64,000 nucleotides of DNA from Ascarosepion bandense. Lineage: Eukaryota; Mollusca; Cephalopoda; Sepiida; Sepiidae. Position numbers and translations under genes: made by a program. This document shows positions 52,490 to 61,529 of this stretch, piece after piece; position 1 is the first letter of the stretch, and each line of letters opens with the position of its first letter. Where the stretch lies: NCBI GenBank assembly GCA_037127315.1, contig JBBBDQ010001918.1, positions 2,155,001-2,219,000 on the forward strand, written 5' to 3'. The notes under the pieces were generated by a model. That model saw nothing but the letters and a program-made list of their open reading frames with translations, ran no database searches and had not been told where the DNA came from.

Positions 52490-54156
52490 TTTCTAGCTAG
52501 TTCTTCTTCCATCCCGCCTTTATAGCTTCATCCTTTTTCTTTTCTTTACTCTACTTTCTTCTTTCCTCTTGTTCTACTTTCTTTTTCTTTCTTTAAGTCC
52601 GTTTTCTTCTTTCCTGCCATTCTACCTTCTTCTTTTTCCTTCCCCAAACCACTTTCTTCGTCTTTCTCTTCTTTCATTCACTCTACAGTCTTCTTTTCCC
52701 TCTTCTTTCCTCTACTCTACTTTCTTCTTCTTTCTCCTCATCCTATTTTCTTTTTCTTTCCCTAACTCCGTTTTCTTCTTTTCTGCCATTTTATCTTCTT
52801 TTTCTTTCTCCACACTACTTTCTTCGTCTTTCTCTTCTTTCATTCACTATACATTTTTCTTTCTCCTCTTTTTTTTCTACTTTACCTTTTTTCTTCTTTC
52901 ATCCCATTCTACCTCCTTTTTGTTTCCCTGACTCCGCTTTTATTTCTTTCAGCCACCCTAATTTCTTCTTCTTCTTCTTCTTCTTCTTCTTCCCCCCTCC
53001 ACTATACCTTTTTCACTTTTTTCGTCTTTCCTCCATTCTACTTTCTGTTTTTTTCTTTCCCCTACTTCGCTTTCTTTTCCGTCTTATTTCCTTCTTTATT
53101 ATTATTATTATTATTATTAACTTCGTTCTTTTTTCTTTCTTTTCTTGTTCTCCCTCTTTGTCCCTACTTTTTATTTTTCACTCTTTTTTTTATCGTCTGC
53201 TTTTTACAAATGTTTTTCCGATTTCCACCCACTCCCTATTATTGCTTTTACTACTTCAACCGTTTCTCTTATAATTTGATATCACCCTCACCCTCACTTT
53301 CTTTTCATGCATTTTTAGAATTGCTTTTTCTGTTTTTTGCCTCCATTTTTTTTTTTACTTAACTTTCACTTTCATGGCTCTGATCTCTTCTTTCCCAATT
53401 TTTTTAATTTACTGATTTTACAACTTCTTTCTTGGTTTCGTTTTTTATACTTTATTAAACTCTTTTCTGATTTCTCCTCTCCTCTATATTGTTTGTATCT
53501 TCTACTTCTCTCTCTTTCATGTCGATTAATTTTCCTCTTCCTTCTACTCTATGTTTTATCATTTGCCTTTATAAGTTCTTTATCTGCTTTTACCTCTCCC
53601 TCTTACTCACTTCTCTTTTCGATATTCTCTTTTGTAAAATTCTTTTCCCCAATACTTCTCTTCCTCTCTACTTTTTATTACTTTTACGATCTGATGCTCT
53701 ATCTAGTATTTCTCCTCCTCTTCTCTATTCCTTCTCTTTTTTAATATTTTTCAAGGTCTTTTTCGTTATCCTTATTCTCTCTACGTTTCATTTCTTACTT
53801 TTAGAACCCCCACCTCTCTTTCTATTTCTTCTTCTCCCCCCATTCCATCTCTTTTTGATCATCTTCTTTTTCTGCCTACACCGGCTGCCTTTATGTTTTT
53901 CTTGTCCCACATATTATAATATATATATATATCTTAGTTCTCCTTCTTTTCCCCATTCCCTCTACGTTTGATCCCTCTACTTTTATTCCTTTGTCGTAAT
54001 ACTCTTCACCCCCTCTACTTTTTATCTCCTATTCCAATCTCTCTCCATGTTTCTTGTTGCTCCTTCTCTTTCATTTCCCCCTCTTTTTGAACTTCCCTCT
54101 CCTTCCGATTGATTCTTTTCCTTTTTTTTCTTTTTCTTTTGTCTCTTTTCTTCTAG
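52490..54156 (+). other. 1.65-kb pyrimidine-rich tract, possible intron
   Basis: Almost continuous C/T-rich sequence (TTCTTTC, CTCTAC, CTTCTT units), including (TTC)n at 52961-52992 and (ATT)n at 53095-53119. It ends in a very strong acceptor-like TTTTCTTCTAG at 54146-54156. Plus-strand frames rich in Phe, Leu and Ser are composition artefacts. Confidence 0.45.
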
Positions 54157-54184
54157 TTTCTGGAGACACCTTGAGGATGAATAG
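54157..54184 (+). CDS. Candidate terminal exon matching the donor at 52085 (weak)
   Basis: If the donor at 52085 were joined to the acceptor at 54156, the frame would continue as SFWRHLEDE and stop at TAG 54182-54184, giving a protein of about 78 residues. Evidence is limited to splice-site quality and phase. Confidence 0.15.
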
Positions 54185-54706
54185 TCTTAAAAATGACTCT
54201 TTGAGGGGCACGGGGTGCAAGCTTATGCAAAGGGGAACGTTGGGGCGGGGTTTAATGGCGGGGAAATTTAGATTTTTGCGAAGATTTCTAGCTAACATTC
54301 CGTGAACCCTCGGGCATAACTCGCTAATATTTCTTATGCTCGGCGATGTTCACTTAATTTCAAAACTAGAAAGACATAAAGAATCGCGACAAAAAAGAAA
54401 TAAAGGAAAAGAAAAAGAAAAAGAAAAAAGAAAAATGAGTAGAAGGTGCAGTTCTGATGTGGGCGTACGTCGTGATGTGTCTGGTTTAAAGAGTCTGCCT
54501 TTTCGAATGCACTATCTGCGTGAGGGGGTGCCTTCATTACTGAATAGGCATATACGTAGATATGAACTTGATAATAAAAAAATGTGTTTTAAGATAAAGA
54601 TAGGAATATTGGTACCGAAATCAGTCATGTGTCTTTGACGGACAGAAACAAACAATTGATGGACATAGAGCGGTTATCGATATGACTGATCTGAGAATTG
54701 TTTCTC

Positions 54707-54753
<47 letters not shown>

Positions 54754-55135
54754 TTAGAGAAAATTTTCAAAATTCAAAGGTGTCGGATGTACATTTCGAC
54801 ATAGGATCTCTACGTCACGTCAGCGACATTGTTTTGTTCCAAATGGCGAAGGCCCTGGGGTAAAGGGTTTTAGGTTAACAACGGTCACAAAGTACAACAG
54901 GACAGAGCTGTTAGTGGCGGGGTTACAGGGTGTTGAAACGGTATATTTAGGAAAGGGAGGAATAGATTTAAATGTAATATCTTAAAAGTTTTTAATTAAG
55001 TTTATCCATTACAGGAAGTAATATATATATATATATATATATAAAGAACAGGTAGGAAAAGTTGTTTTGATCTAGCATGCTTCATTTTATTTAGCTTTTT
55101 TGGGATTCTTTAATAAGACATTATTTAGATTAACT
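54185..55135. other. Unassigned sequence with microsatellites
   Basis: Contains (TA)n at 54710-54750 and 55021-55043. Small frames in both directions have no motif. Confidence 0.35.
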
Positions 55136-55139
55136 ATAA

Positions 55140-55445
55140 ATTAAGACGAGAGAATGTATAGTTGTCAACAAATGGATAAAAACACTAAAATAAGCCAAGT
55201 ACAACATTTTAAATATCTAGGAAGTGTTTTCTCAAAGAACGGAAAGTTTGATACCGAAATTCGAAGATGTTTTTAAATAGCTATAGATGCCTTCCAAAAG
55301 TTAAGCAAAATATGAAGAAACAGGAAAAATTCGTTTAAAACAAAAGAAGAGTAATGAACTGTTATATAATATGAGTCCACCACAATGGCATTGAATGTTG
55401 AACAATCTCCTCAGAGATTGTTATATCGTCATTCCACTGAATAAA
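55140..55445 (+). pseudogene. RTE-like LINE fragment, plus strand
   Basis: Reads KTQVQHFKYLGS-type (actual ISQVQHFKYLGSVFSKNGKF), then DTEIRRCF-stop-IAIDAFQKLSKI and SFKTKEE. This is the post-palm block of the RTE-like element. Several stops. Confidence 0.75.
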
Positions 55446-55499
55446 GATAATACAGTCATTAAATATAATGTCGCTTGGCGTCGACAGAGTCTTCCTGAA

Positions 55500-55930
55500 T
55501 TCGGTAGTAAGGATATAAGGCTCGTTCCCGACTAGCGATTTTTACTCAAGCCTCCCAACAAAGGCGGGACTGTGGCTCAAGGCCGATTTTTGTGGCTCAA
55601 GGCCGATTTTTATGTGGAGCATTCCGAACGCGTATGCACGAGCAAAATTTTCCCTTAGACCTCGCATAAGTGGGATCGGGTTTCGTGTATTTACCCCAGA
55701 CAACACTCTGCCCTTCGCAAAGCCTCATCTGGGTTCTTCTCTGCCCGAAGGAAAAGAGTTTGACAAAGTTAAACTAGCAAGCAGCCAGCGGTATTTATCT
55801 GTTTCCCCACTAAGGTGGAATGTGACACAAGAACTTTTTATAGTGGGAAATCTGAGTCGTTAAGTTTGGGCAAAAAAATTCCCGTACACACTGCACAAGG
55901 CAGGGTCGGGATGCTGTCTTTTTTCTCAGA
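55500..55930. other. Unassigned, moderately CpG-containing sequence
   Basis: A short tandem duplication GTGGCTCAAGGCCGATTTTT occurs twice at 55570-55611. An 83-codon plus frame (55612-55863) starts inside and has no recognised domain. It matches no other repeat in the window. Confidence 0.3.
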
Positions 55931-55934
55931 CGTA

Positions 55935-56835
55935 AAAGTGAAAAGATTGGAAAAGAAAAGCCGGAAACCACATCCTAAACAGGAAACAAGGGATGAGCCT
56001 CTTCACCTGTTCAGTAGACATGGGTGGAGTGTAAACCGGGTGATAGTTTAGTCTATCTGCTCCAATTGAAAAAAAAGAAAAAGAAAAAGAAAAGAGTGAA
56101 AAGATTGGAAAAGAGAAAGCCGGAAACAACATCCTAAACAGGAAACAAGGGATGAGCCACTTCACCTGTTCAGTAGACATGGGTGGAGTGTAACCGGGCG
56201 ATAGTTTAGTCTATCTGCTCCAATTGAAAAAAAAAAAGGAAAAAGAAAAGAAAAGAGTGTAAAGATTGGAAAAGAGAAAGCCGGAAACCACATCCTAAAC
56301 AGGAAACAAGGGATGAGCCTCTTCACCTGTTCAATAGACATGGGTGGAGTGTGAACCGGGCGATAGTTTAGTCTATCTGCTCCAATTGAAAAAAAAGAAA
56401 AGAAAAGAGTGAAAAGATTGGAAAAGAGAAAGCCGGAAACAACATCCTAAACAGGAAACAAGGGATGAGCCTCTTCACCTGTTCAATAGACATGGGTGGA
56501 GTGTGAACCGGGCGATAGTTTAGTCTATCTGCTCCAATTGAAAAAAAAGAAAAGAAAAGAGTGAAAAGATTGGAAAAGAGAAAGCCGGAAACAACATCCT
56601 AAACAGGAAACAAGGGATGAGCCACTTCACCTGTTCAGTAGACATGGGTGGAGTGTAAACCGGGTGATAGTTTAGTCTATTTGCTCCAATTGAAAAAAAA
56701 GAAAAGAAAAGAGTGAAAAGATTGGAAAAGAAAAAGCCGGAAACAACATCCTAAACAGGAAACAAGGGATGAGCCTCTTCACCTGTTCAGTAGACATGGG
56801 TGGAGTGTGAACCGGGCGATAGTTTAGTCTAAAGT
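55935..56835. repeat. Tandem array of six about 150-bp units derived from a LINE 3' UTR
   Basis: Units contain GAAAAGATTGGAAAAGA, GCCGGAAACCACATCCTAAA, GATGAGCC.CTTCACCTGTT, GACATGGGTGGAGTGT and TTAGTCTATCTGCTCCAATT, then a variable A/G run. Starts near 55936, 56095, 56255, 56408, 56561 and 56712. Units differ by only a few bases, so the expansion is recent. A single dispersed copy lies at 5850-5960 beside the CR1-like LINE 3' terminus, which identifies the source. Confidence 0.9.
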
Positions 56836-56908
56836 GACAAACTTCTCCATATTAATCCTATTAACGCGTTTATCTCTATCTCGATATCGAGAAAACGTAT
56901 ATCAATCT

Positions 56909-57200
56909 GCTTACGGTCATATCACGTTGAATACACCGGTTCTCGCTCGATCACCGAAGTTAAACAAAGTTGAACCGGGTCAGTACTTAAATAGGTGACC
57001 GCTTGGGAATACCACGTGCTGTAAGCGTTTATTGACTGATGGGCGTTGTGGTGCAGTAGATATCGGCTCGGAAAGAGAAATCGATGAGCCGAGTTCGAAT
57101 TCCAGTCGAACGCTCTGCATTCACTTACGCACTGGTACCCTTAAGAAAGGTATTAATCTATTCTTTCTCCCCAGTTATGGGTTAATTAAAAGGGCAGGAC
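56909..57200 (+). repeat. 5S-tRNA composite SINE
   Basis: 5S-like part 56909-57026, 118 nt: ATACACCGGTTCTCGCTCGA, TCACCGAAGTTAAACAAAGT, GGTGACCGCTTGGGAATACC, GTGCTGTAAGC. After 14 nt comes the tRNA head GGGCGTTGTGGTGCAGTAGA and GATGAGCCGAGTTCGAATTC, then the start of the body (GGTACCCTTAAGAAAGGTAT, CAGTTATGGGTTAATTAAAA), truncated at about 57195. Confidence 0.9.
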
Positions 57201-57204
57201 TTGG

Positions 57205-57775
57205 AACCCTGCCCTTAACCAAATCCCAATGAAACTTTCTCCATCGGGGAGAAAGCCGGCTCAACCCCGACCAGGGTGCATGTGGCTTGGACATATCAAT
57301 CTAATATATTTCACTTTCATTAAAGCTTCGTCAAAGTTTGGGAGACTATAAGTAACAAAGACAGAGATTCTGACATTGTTTTGTTTTGTTTTAGTCAGTT
57401 CCTTTTGGTTACATACGTGCCTCGTACTTTAAAACAATAGATAATTTCATGTTCATGGAAGTTTGTGGGGAATATTTGTCTGTCTAGGTGTGCGTTGGAT
57501 GGTAATAGGTGCTCGTAATTGTGCATGTTTGTGCGTCGGACGGTAGTGTGTGGTCATGATTGTGAGTGCATTTGTGCGTCTCGTAGTAGTTCTGTTGTAT
57601 TCACCTCTATGTGGGTCGGTAAACGCAGCAAAGTGTCGCAACATTCTGGTTCAAGTTGGATCTTCTTTTTAAGCATTTTTCATGTATTATTAAACGTCAT
57701 CAAACGTGTATCTGTTAAATAGATATATGTTTGATTATTTAAGAATGGATTTATAGAAAAATGGCGATGTAATGT
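57205..57775. other. Unassigned sequence
   Basis: Contains short inverted sequences (GGGCAGGAC / CCTGCCC, TTTCTCC / GGAGAAA). No gene recognised. Confidence 0.35.
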
Positions 57776-57777
57776 AA

Positions 57778-58225
57778 TTTTTTTTTAATCATTTCACCCC
57801 AAAAAGGCATTTCACTGCCACTATTGCGCAGGGGGTTACATAGGGGAAAGTGATGAGAAAGATTGGTTAGGGGGTTACGTAGGGGAAGTGATGAGAAAGA
57901 GTGATTAGGGGGTTACATAGGGGAAAGTGATGATAAAGAGTGATTAGGGGGTTACATAGGGGAAAGTGATGAGAAAGAGTGGTTAGGGGGTTACATAAGG
58001 GAAAGTGATGAGAAAGAGTGGTTAGGGGGTTACGTAGGGGAATGTGATGAGAAAGAGTGGTTAGGGGGTTACATAGGGGAAAGTGATGAGAAAGAGTGGT
58101 TAGATATAGGAAATGTCAGAAGGAGGGTGATAGACGGGTAAGGATACCGAAGATTAAGTTTGGGTAGATGGGAAGAGTGAGAGAATGGGTGTGAGTTAGT
58201 TTGTTAGGAGGTGTATTCTAAACGT
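57778..58225 (-). repeat. CR1-like LINE 3' UTR with internal 39-40-bp minisatellite
   Basis: Plus-strand TTTTTTAATCATTTCACCCC marks the LINE terminus. Then seven or so units of GGGGTTACATAGGGGAAAGT followed by GATGAGAAAGAGTGGTTA (57830-58100). The non-repeated continuation (GGTAAGGATACCGAAG, GTTAGGAGGTGT) matches the LINE at 3775-3860, where the unit occurs once. Confidence 0.85.
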
Positions 58226-58397
58226 GTGTTTATCGTTGCTACTAATGCTATTATTTGCTTTCTTAAAAAATTATATTCCTTTTTTAAATTAGGCTGACCA
58301 GCGTCTTTTGAATGTAAAACAAGAGTTAGATCGTTTGTCCAGATGCAAAGCCCTCTTGTGTTCGTAGTTGAAGACATTTAGATCACACGATGTCTCC

Positions 58398-58690
58398 TCC
58401 GATGTGTGTTGTGGTACAGTGGATATCGGTTCGGAACTAGAAATCGGAGAGCCGAGTTCAAAATCGTTGTTTTCACTCAAGCGCAAATACCCTTGGGAAG
58501 GTTATAAACCGGCACTTCCTTCCATCTATGGCTTAAATAACAGAACAGATTGAGTTCTACAGCCTTGGTTGGCAACCAGTCTACCGCAGAAAGTAATGAC
58601 AACCTACTGCGGAAAAATGCCCTGTCAGTCATGTTTCTTTCGAGACATGATCGTCCAAACGTGTATCACGTATGGCACTTAACTGACGGA
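58398..58690 (+). repeat. Family A SINE, short form
   Basis: GTGTGTTGTGGTACAGTGGA, AGAGCCGAGTTCAAAATCG, CAAATACCCTTGGG, TTGGCAACCAGTCTACCGCA, terminal ACTTAACTGACGGATG. Confidence 0.85.
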
Positions 58691-58714
58691 TGTGTCCAAT
58701 AGGCAAACGTTTCT

Positions 58715-58957
58715 TCATTGTAAATATGTTATTTGATAAATCCAAGCATTTGAAATGATGTTGGCTTTTTTTTTTATTATTATATCCCTGATTGTCTTGG
58801 AGGTAGTGGAAACGATCTTCATGTTAGGAATGACTAATTTGTTTGCGAGTTTGTTGAAAGATTGTTGGGGGGCAGGATTATGAATTTTGTGTAATTTTTG
58901 TTTAGAGTGTCTGTGCTTTGTGAATTTTGTAAGCTCGTTTTTAGCGTTGAGGATCAA
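58715..58957 (-). other. Unrecognised 80-codon open frame
   Basis: Minus-strand frame with KFTKHRHSKQKLHKIHNPAP and NKLANKLVIPNMKIVSTTSK. Lys/Asn-rich, no domain recognised. Its style resembles linker regions of Penelope-like proteins, and it lies near a Penelope-like RT on the other strand. That link is a guess. Confidence 0.25.
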
Positions 58958-59279
58958 ATGGTGTGGGTAGTGGAGAAGTTTGAATGATTCTTTAATATAT
59001 TTCTCTTCTTCATTTAGGTATTTTGGAATACATATCCTAAGGACAAAAGTAAAATCTCATGATTAGTCCAGATTTTATTTTTGGTTGTGGTGGGAATAGA
59101 CGTCGATTACACTGATGATGACTTAAGAAAGTTGAAATGTAGTTTTAAGATTATCAGTTTCGTTTTGTTCTTAAAAAATACCATCCATATATTTTCAGTT
59201 TGCCAATTTTTTAAAAACTGTTTTCTACATGGGATTCTCAGATCCCAACACCCATATACCAATTGTCAAAATTCTTGAA

Positions 59280-59659
59280 TCATACTATCAGCCCATACCT
59301 ATCTAATACTAATTACTGCATTAAGTTCTCTAGCCAATTTTTTAAAATTTTTTAAATCTACAACCCCAAACCAAGGCACCTTTGCGTCTCTCGACATCGA
59401 AACTTATTTACTAAAGTCCCCATTGTTGAAACCATTGATATAATCATTAACTCCGTATATAAGCATACCTCAATCTCTCCACCATCTATCAATTCTAGCA
59501 TTCTCAAAGATCTTTCGTTTGCATGTACAGCTAAGGTTCCTTTCTTCGACTATAAAGGTTATATTTATACACAAATTAATAGAGTAAATATAGAAAACTC
59601 TTTTTGTCTGCTCTTCTCTACCTTTTACATGACCCATAGAAAACAGTTTTTAAAAAATT
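59280..59659 (+). pseudogene. Penelope-like element RT, part 1
   Basis: Plus strand: ASLDIET at about 59390 (the SxDxxxLFT motif A region, catalytic Asp, one frameshift within), then FTKVPIVETIDIIINSVYKH, LKDLSFACTAKVPFFDYKGY and IYTQINRVNIENSFCLLFST. These follow the Penelope-like order (FTNVP..ETI, and the F..NGxxYxQxxG segment), although the usual QxxGxxMGSPLSP has decayed. Interrupted at about 59660 by a SINE. Confidence 0.75.
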
Positions 59660-59968
59660 CAATCAGTCAGTTAAGTGCTATGCGTGATACACGCCTGGGC
59701 GATTATGTCTCTTTCGAGGCATGACTGACTAGGCAGAAGATTTTCATTCAGTAAGTTGCCATTACTTTCTGCGGTAGACTGATTGCCAACTAAAACTATA
59801 GAATGTAGAACTATGTATGTCCTGCTAATTAATCCGTAGTTGGATTAATACCCTTGCCAAGTGTATTTGCACGTAAGTGGATGCAAAGAATTCAACTGGA
59901 ATTCGAACTCGGCTCTCTGATTTCTCGTTCCGTGCCGATATCCATTGCACTAAAACGTACATCCAAAA
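59660..59968 (-). repeat. Family A SINE inserted into the Penelope-like RT
   Basis: Minus strand: GATGTACGTTTTAGTGCAAT, GGATATCGGCACGGAACGAG, B box GAGTTCGAATTCC, full body to CAGTTAAG at 59668. RT coding sequence continues on both sides. Confidence 0.85.
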
Positions 59969-60045
59969 AATATAAAAATTATTAAAGCGGAAACAAACAT
60001 TTGGTACGTAGATGATATTTTCATTTTACTTGAGAACAAATCAAC
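59969..60045 (+). pseudogene. Penelope-like element RT, part 2 (YVDD)
   Basis: Reads IKIIKAETNIWYVDDIFILL ENKST. YVDD is the catalytic motif C; W-YVDDIF is typical of Penelope-like RTs. The frame stops where the next element begins at about 60046. Confidence 0.85.
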
Positions 60046-60143
60046 TGACACCAAATCGGTCGAGTTTCGATCCTGACTGGAAGCAAGTGGATGTTTAACC
60101 ACACAGATGAGCTGTGATACAGCAAAACAGACTTGTATGTGGA

Positions 60144-60148
<5 letters not shown>
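60046..60148 (+). mobile_element. Hammerhead SINE-like element (copy 4), 5'-truncated, inserted in the RT
   Basis: Starts within the tRNA-like part (CTGACACCAAATCGGTCGAG), B box GAGTTTCGATCC, then the hammerhead and (TA)n. 5' truncation at an otherwise coding sequence is what target-primed reverse transcription of an RNA by a LINE would give. Confidence 0.85.
60093..60147 (+). ncRNA. Hammerhead ribozyme, core mutated, stem I covarying
   Basis: Core reads CAGAUGA (U4 to A) and AAAA for GAAA, so it should be inactive. Stem I is CCACA/UGUGG where the other copies have CCGUA/UGCGG: both strands changed and pairing is kept. Position 17 is A (60137). Confidence 0.75.

Positions 60149-60177
<29 letters not shown>
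60148..60177. repeat. (TA)n microsatellite
   Basis: TA tail after the ribozyme and before a palindrome. Confidence 0.95.
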
Positions 60178-60180
<3 letters not shown>

Positions 60181-60182
60181 AG

Positions 60183-60357
60183 AGGCGCGTTATTTCATGG
60201 TTAAGCCCATTTCAGGCGAATCATCATCAGCTTCTGTCTTTATTGTACAGAAGATTTTACACGAATTCGTGTAAAATCTTCTGTACAATAAAGACGGAAA
60301 CTGATGATGGTTCGTCTGAAATAGGCTTAAACTTCCGTTTTACCATGAAATAACGTG
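60183..60357. repeat. 175-bp palindrome with a perfect 60-bp core
   Basis: 60235-60294 is a perfect palindrome with 30-bp arms and no spacer (centre ACACGAATTCGTGT). Outer arms extend with mismatches (GCGTTATTTCATGGTTAAG / ..TACCATGAAATAACG). Each arm read outward has CTGATGATG..TTCG.CTGAAAT, a loose hammerhead-like order. Confidence 0.95.
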
Positions 60358-60519
60358 TTTGTCTTAATTTTTACATATATTTGCTCTATATGTATTTATA
60401 TACATATATATTTAGAGCTCCCCTAGAGAGTTTATATACATATATATTCAAAGCTCTCCTACAGAGTTGTTCTACCACTTTATGTACAGGATACTTCTTT
60501 GGATTCTTCTATATCTACA

Positions 60520-60572
<53 letters not shown>

Positions 60573-60730
60573 CTAGACCTTCCCGACGTTTTTGACGTAT
60601 CGGCGGACATCAACTTGGCTAAGAATTTTCAAACTAAACAGCCAGACTACTCGTGTATAGGATTTGATTATCGTTGTGAAAGATTGGGAAGACTCAAATA
60701 CAGAGAACAGCGTTAACATAGTGTGCCAGA
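60358..60730. other. Short tandem duplication, (TA)n and unassigned sequence
   Basis: TATATACATATATAT..AGCTC(C/T)CCTA.AGAGTT occurs twice at 60397-60470. (TA)n at 60523-60568. The rest is unassigned. Confidence 0.5.
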
Positions 60731-60789
60731 AGGTCTCCAAACGACCCTCCTCACGTTTTTAATCCAGTTTTGTCCGTCTCCGTTTGTCA

Positions 60790-60960
60790 CCAAAGCGTTC
60801 AAGAAGAGTTGGTATGCCTTGCTATTTATAGGGTGAGTGGGGAGAAGAGTTGGATTCATACCTTTTCCCAAAATAATTTGCATAAAAGTAACGTAACGAG
60901 ATCGACTGGAATTCAAACACCACTCTTCAATTCCTCAATCTGAGACCCTCCTTTCTCTCT
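60790..60960 (-). repeat. Family A-like SINE, strongly degraded
   Basis: Minus strand: GAGGAATTGAAGAGTGGTG, TTTGAATTCCAGTCGATCTC, AAAAGGTATGAATCCAACTC, CTATAAATAGCAAGGC. Confidence 0.5.
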
Positions 60961-60964
60961 CTCA

Positions 60965-61188
60965 TTATATTGTTCATTCAGTAAAAGAATTAGAGCACTT
61001 TGGCTATTGGGCGTGTATAATGATAATACACACGCTAAAAAGTCTGCCTTCTTCTACCGAGCGCCCATAGCCCAGAGGTAGAATCGCCGACTGACGCCAG
61101 TTCGGTCGGGTTTCAATCCTGGGTTAAGCTATCGGAGTCTATCCGTACTGATGGGCTGTGATACAGCGAAACAGATCTGTCTGCGGAT

Positions 61189-61191
<3 letters not shown>
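60965..61191 (+). mobile_element. Hammerhead SINE-like element (copy 3)
   Basis: GTTCATTCAGTAAAAGAATT, TTGGCTATTGGGCGTGTATA, then the best tRNA-like part: GCGCCCATAGCCCAGAGGTA (A-box region, 61060-61080), ACTGACGCCAGTTCGGTCGG, GGTTTCAATCCTGGG (B box, 61109-61123), and a 3' hammerhead directly followed by (TA)n. The 5' about 80 bp of the element is missing. Confidence 0.85.
61137..61191 (+). ncRNA. Hammerhead ribozyme type I, A9 mutated
   Basis: Stem I outer GUC/GAC and inner CCGUA/UGCGG, core CUGAUGG (A9 to G at 61154), stem II GCUG-UGAUA-CAGC, GAAA, stem III ACAG-AU-CUGU, C17 at 61181. All helices are perfect; the single core change should lower or abolish activity. Confidence 0.85.

Positions 61192-61239
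<48 letters not shown>
61190..61239. repeat. (TA)n microsatellite
   Basis: About 24 TA units abutting the ribozyme 3' end. Confidence 0.95.
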
Positions 61240-61241
<2 letters not shown>

Positions 61242-61475
61242 AAAGAGACATTTTGAGAGAAACAGAAATATAATTTGTTTTCTATTTTTCCAATTCATAA
61301 CACTAGACAATGAGCGCGGATTACATTTTATTACTAAAATTAACGCCGGGTGTCCAGACTCGTGCTGAAGGGTTGACATGACCGAATAAGCTCCCCACAA
61401 AAAATCGCCTTCGGCTAAAATAGAAGCGAAAGGCAGTTTGGGTGGTGTGGGAGATTATTACTGCTATTATTATTA
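61240..61475. other. Unassigned sequence
   Basis: No feature recognised. Confidence 0.35.
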
Positions 61476-61477
61476 CA

Positions 61478-61510
<33 letters not shown>

Positions 61511-61511
61511 C
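61478..61511. repeat. (AAT)n microsatellite
   Basis: About 11 AAT units. Confidence 0.95.
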
Positions 61512-61529
61512 AAATTAATAATATGGAAA

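Noticed and set aside
52052..53971. Several plus-strand frames of 100-160 codons with apparent membrane segments
   Set aside because: They come from C/T-rich low-complexity DNA; hydrophobicity follows from composition. They overlap each other in different frames.
60183..60357. A bona fide hammerhead in the palindrome arms (CTGATGATG..CTGAAAT)
   Set aside because: The order is suggestive, but stem II does not pair and position 17 would be G in one arm. I keep it only as a palindrome.
61060..61125. A genuine tRNA gene with A and B boxes
   Set aside because: The T-arm is good but no acceptor stem or anticodon arm folds. The sequence is the internal promoter of a repeat present several times.
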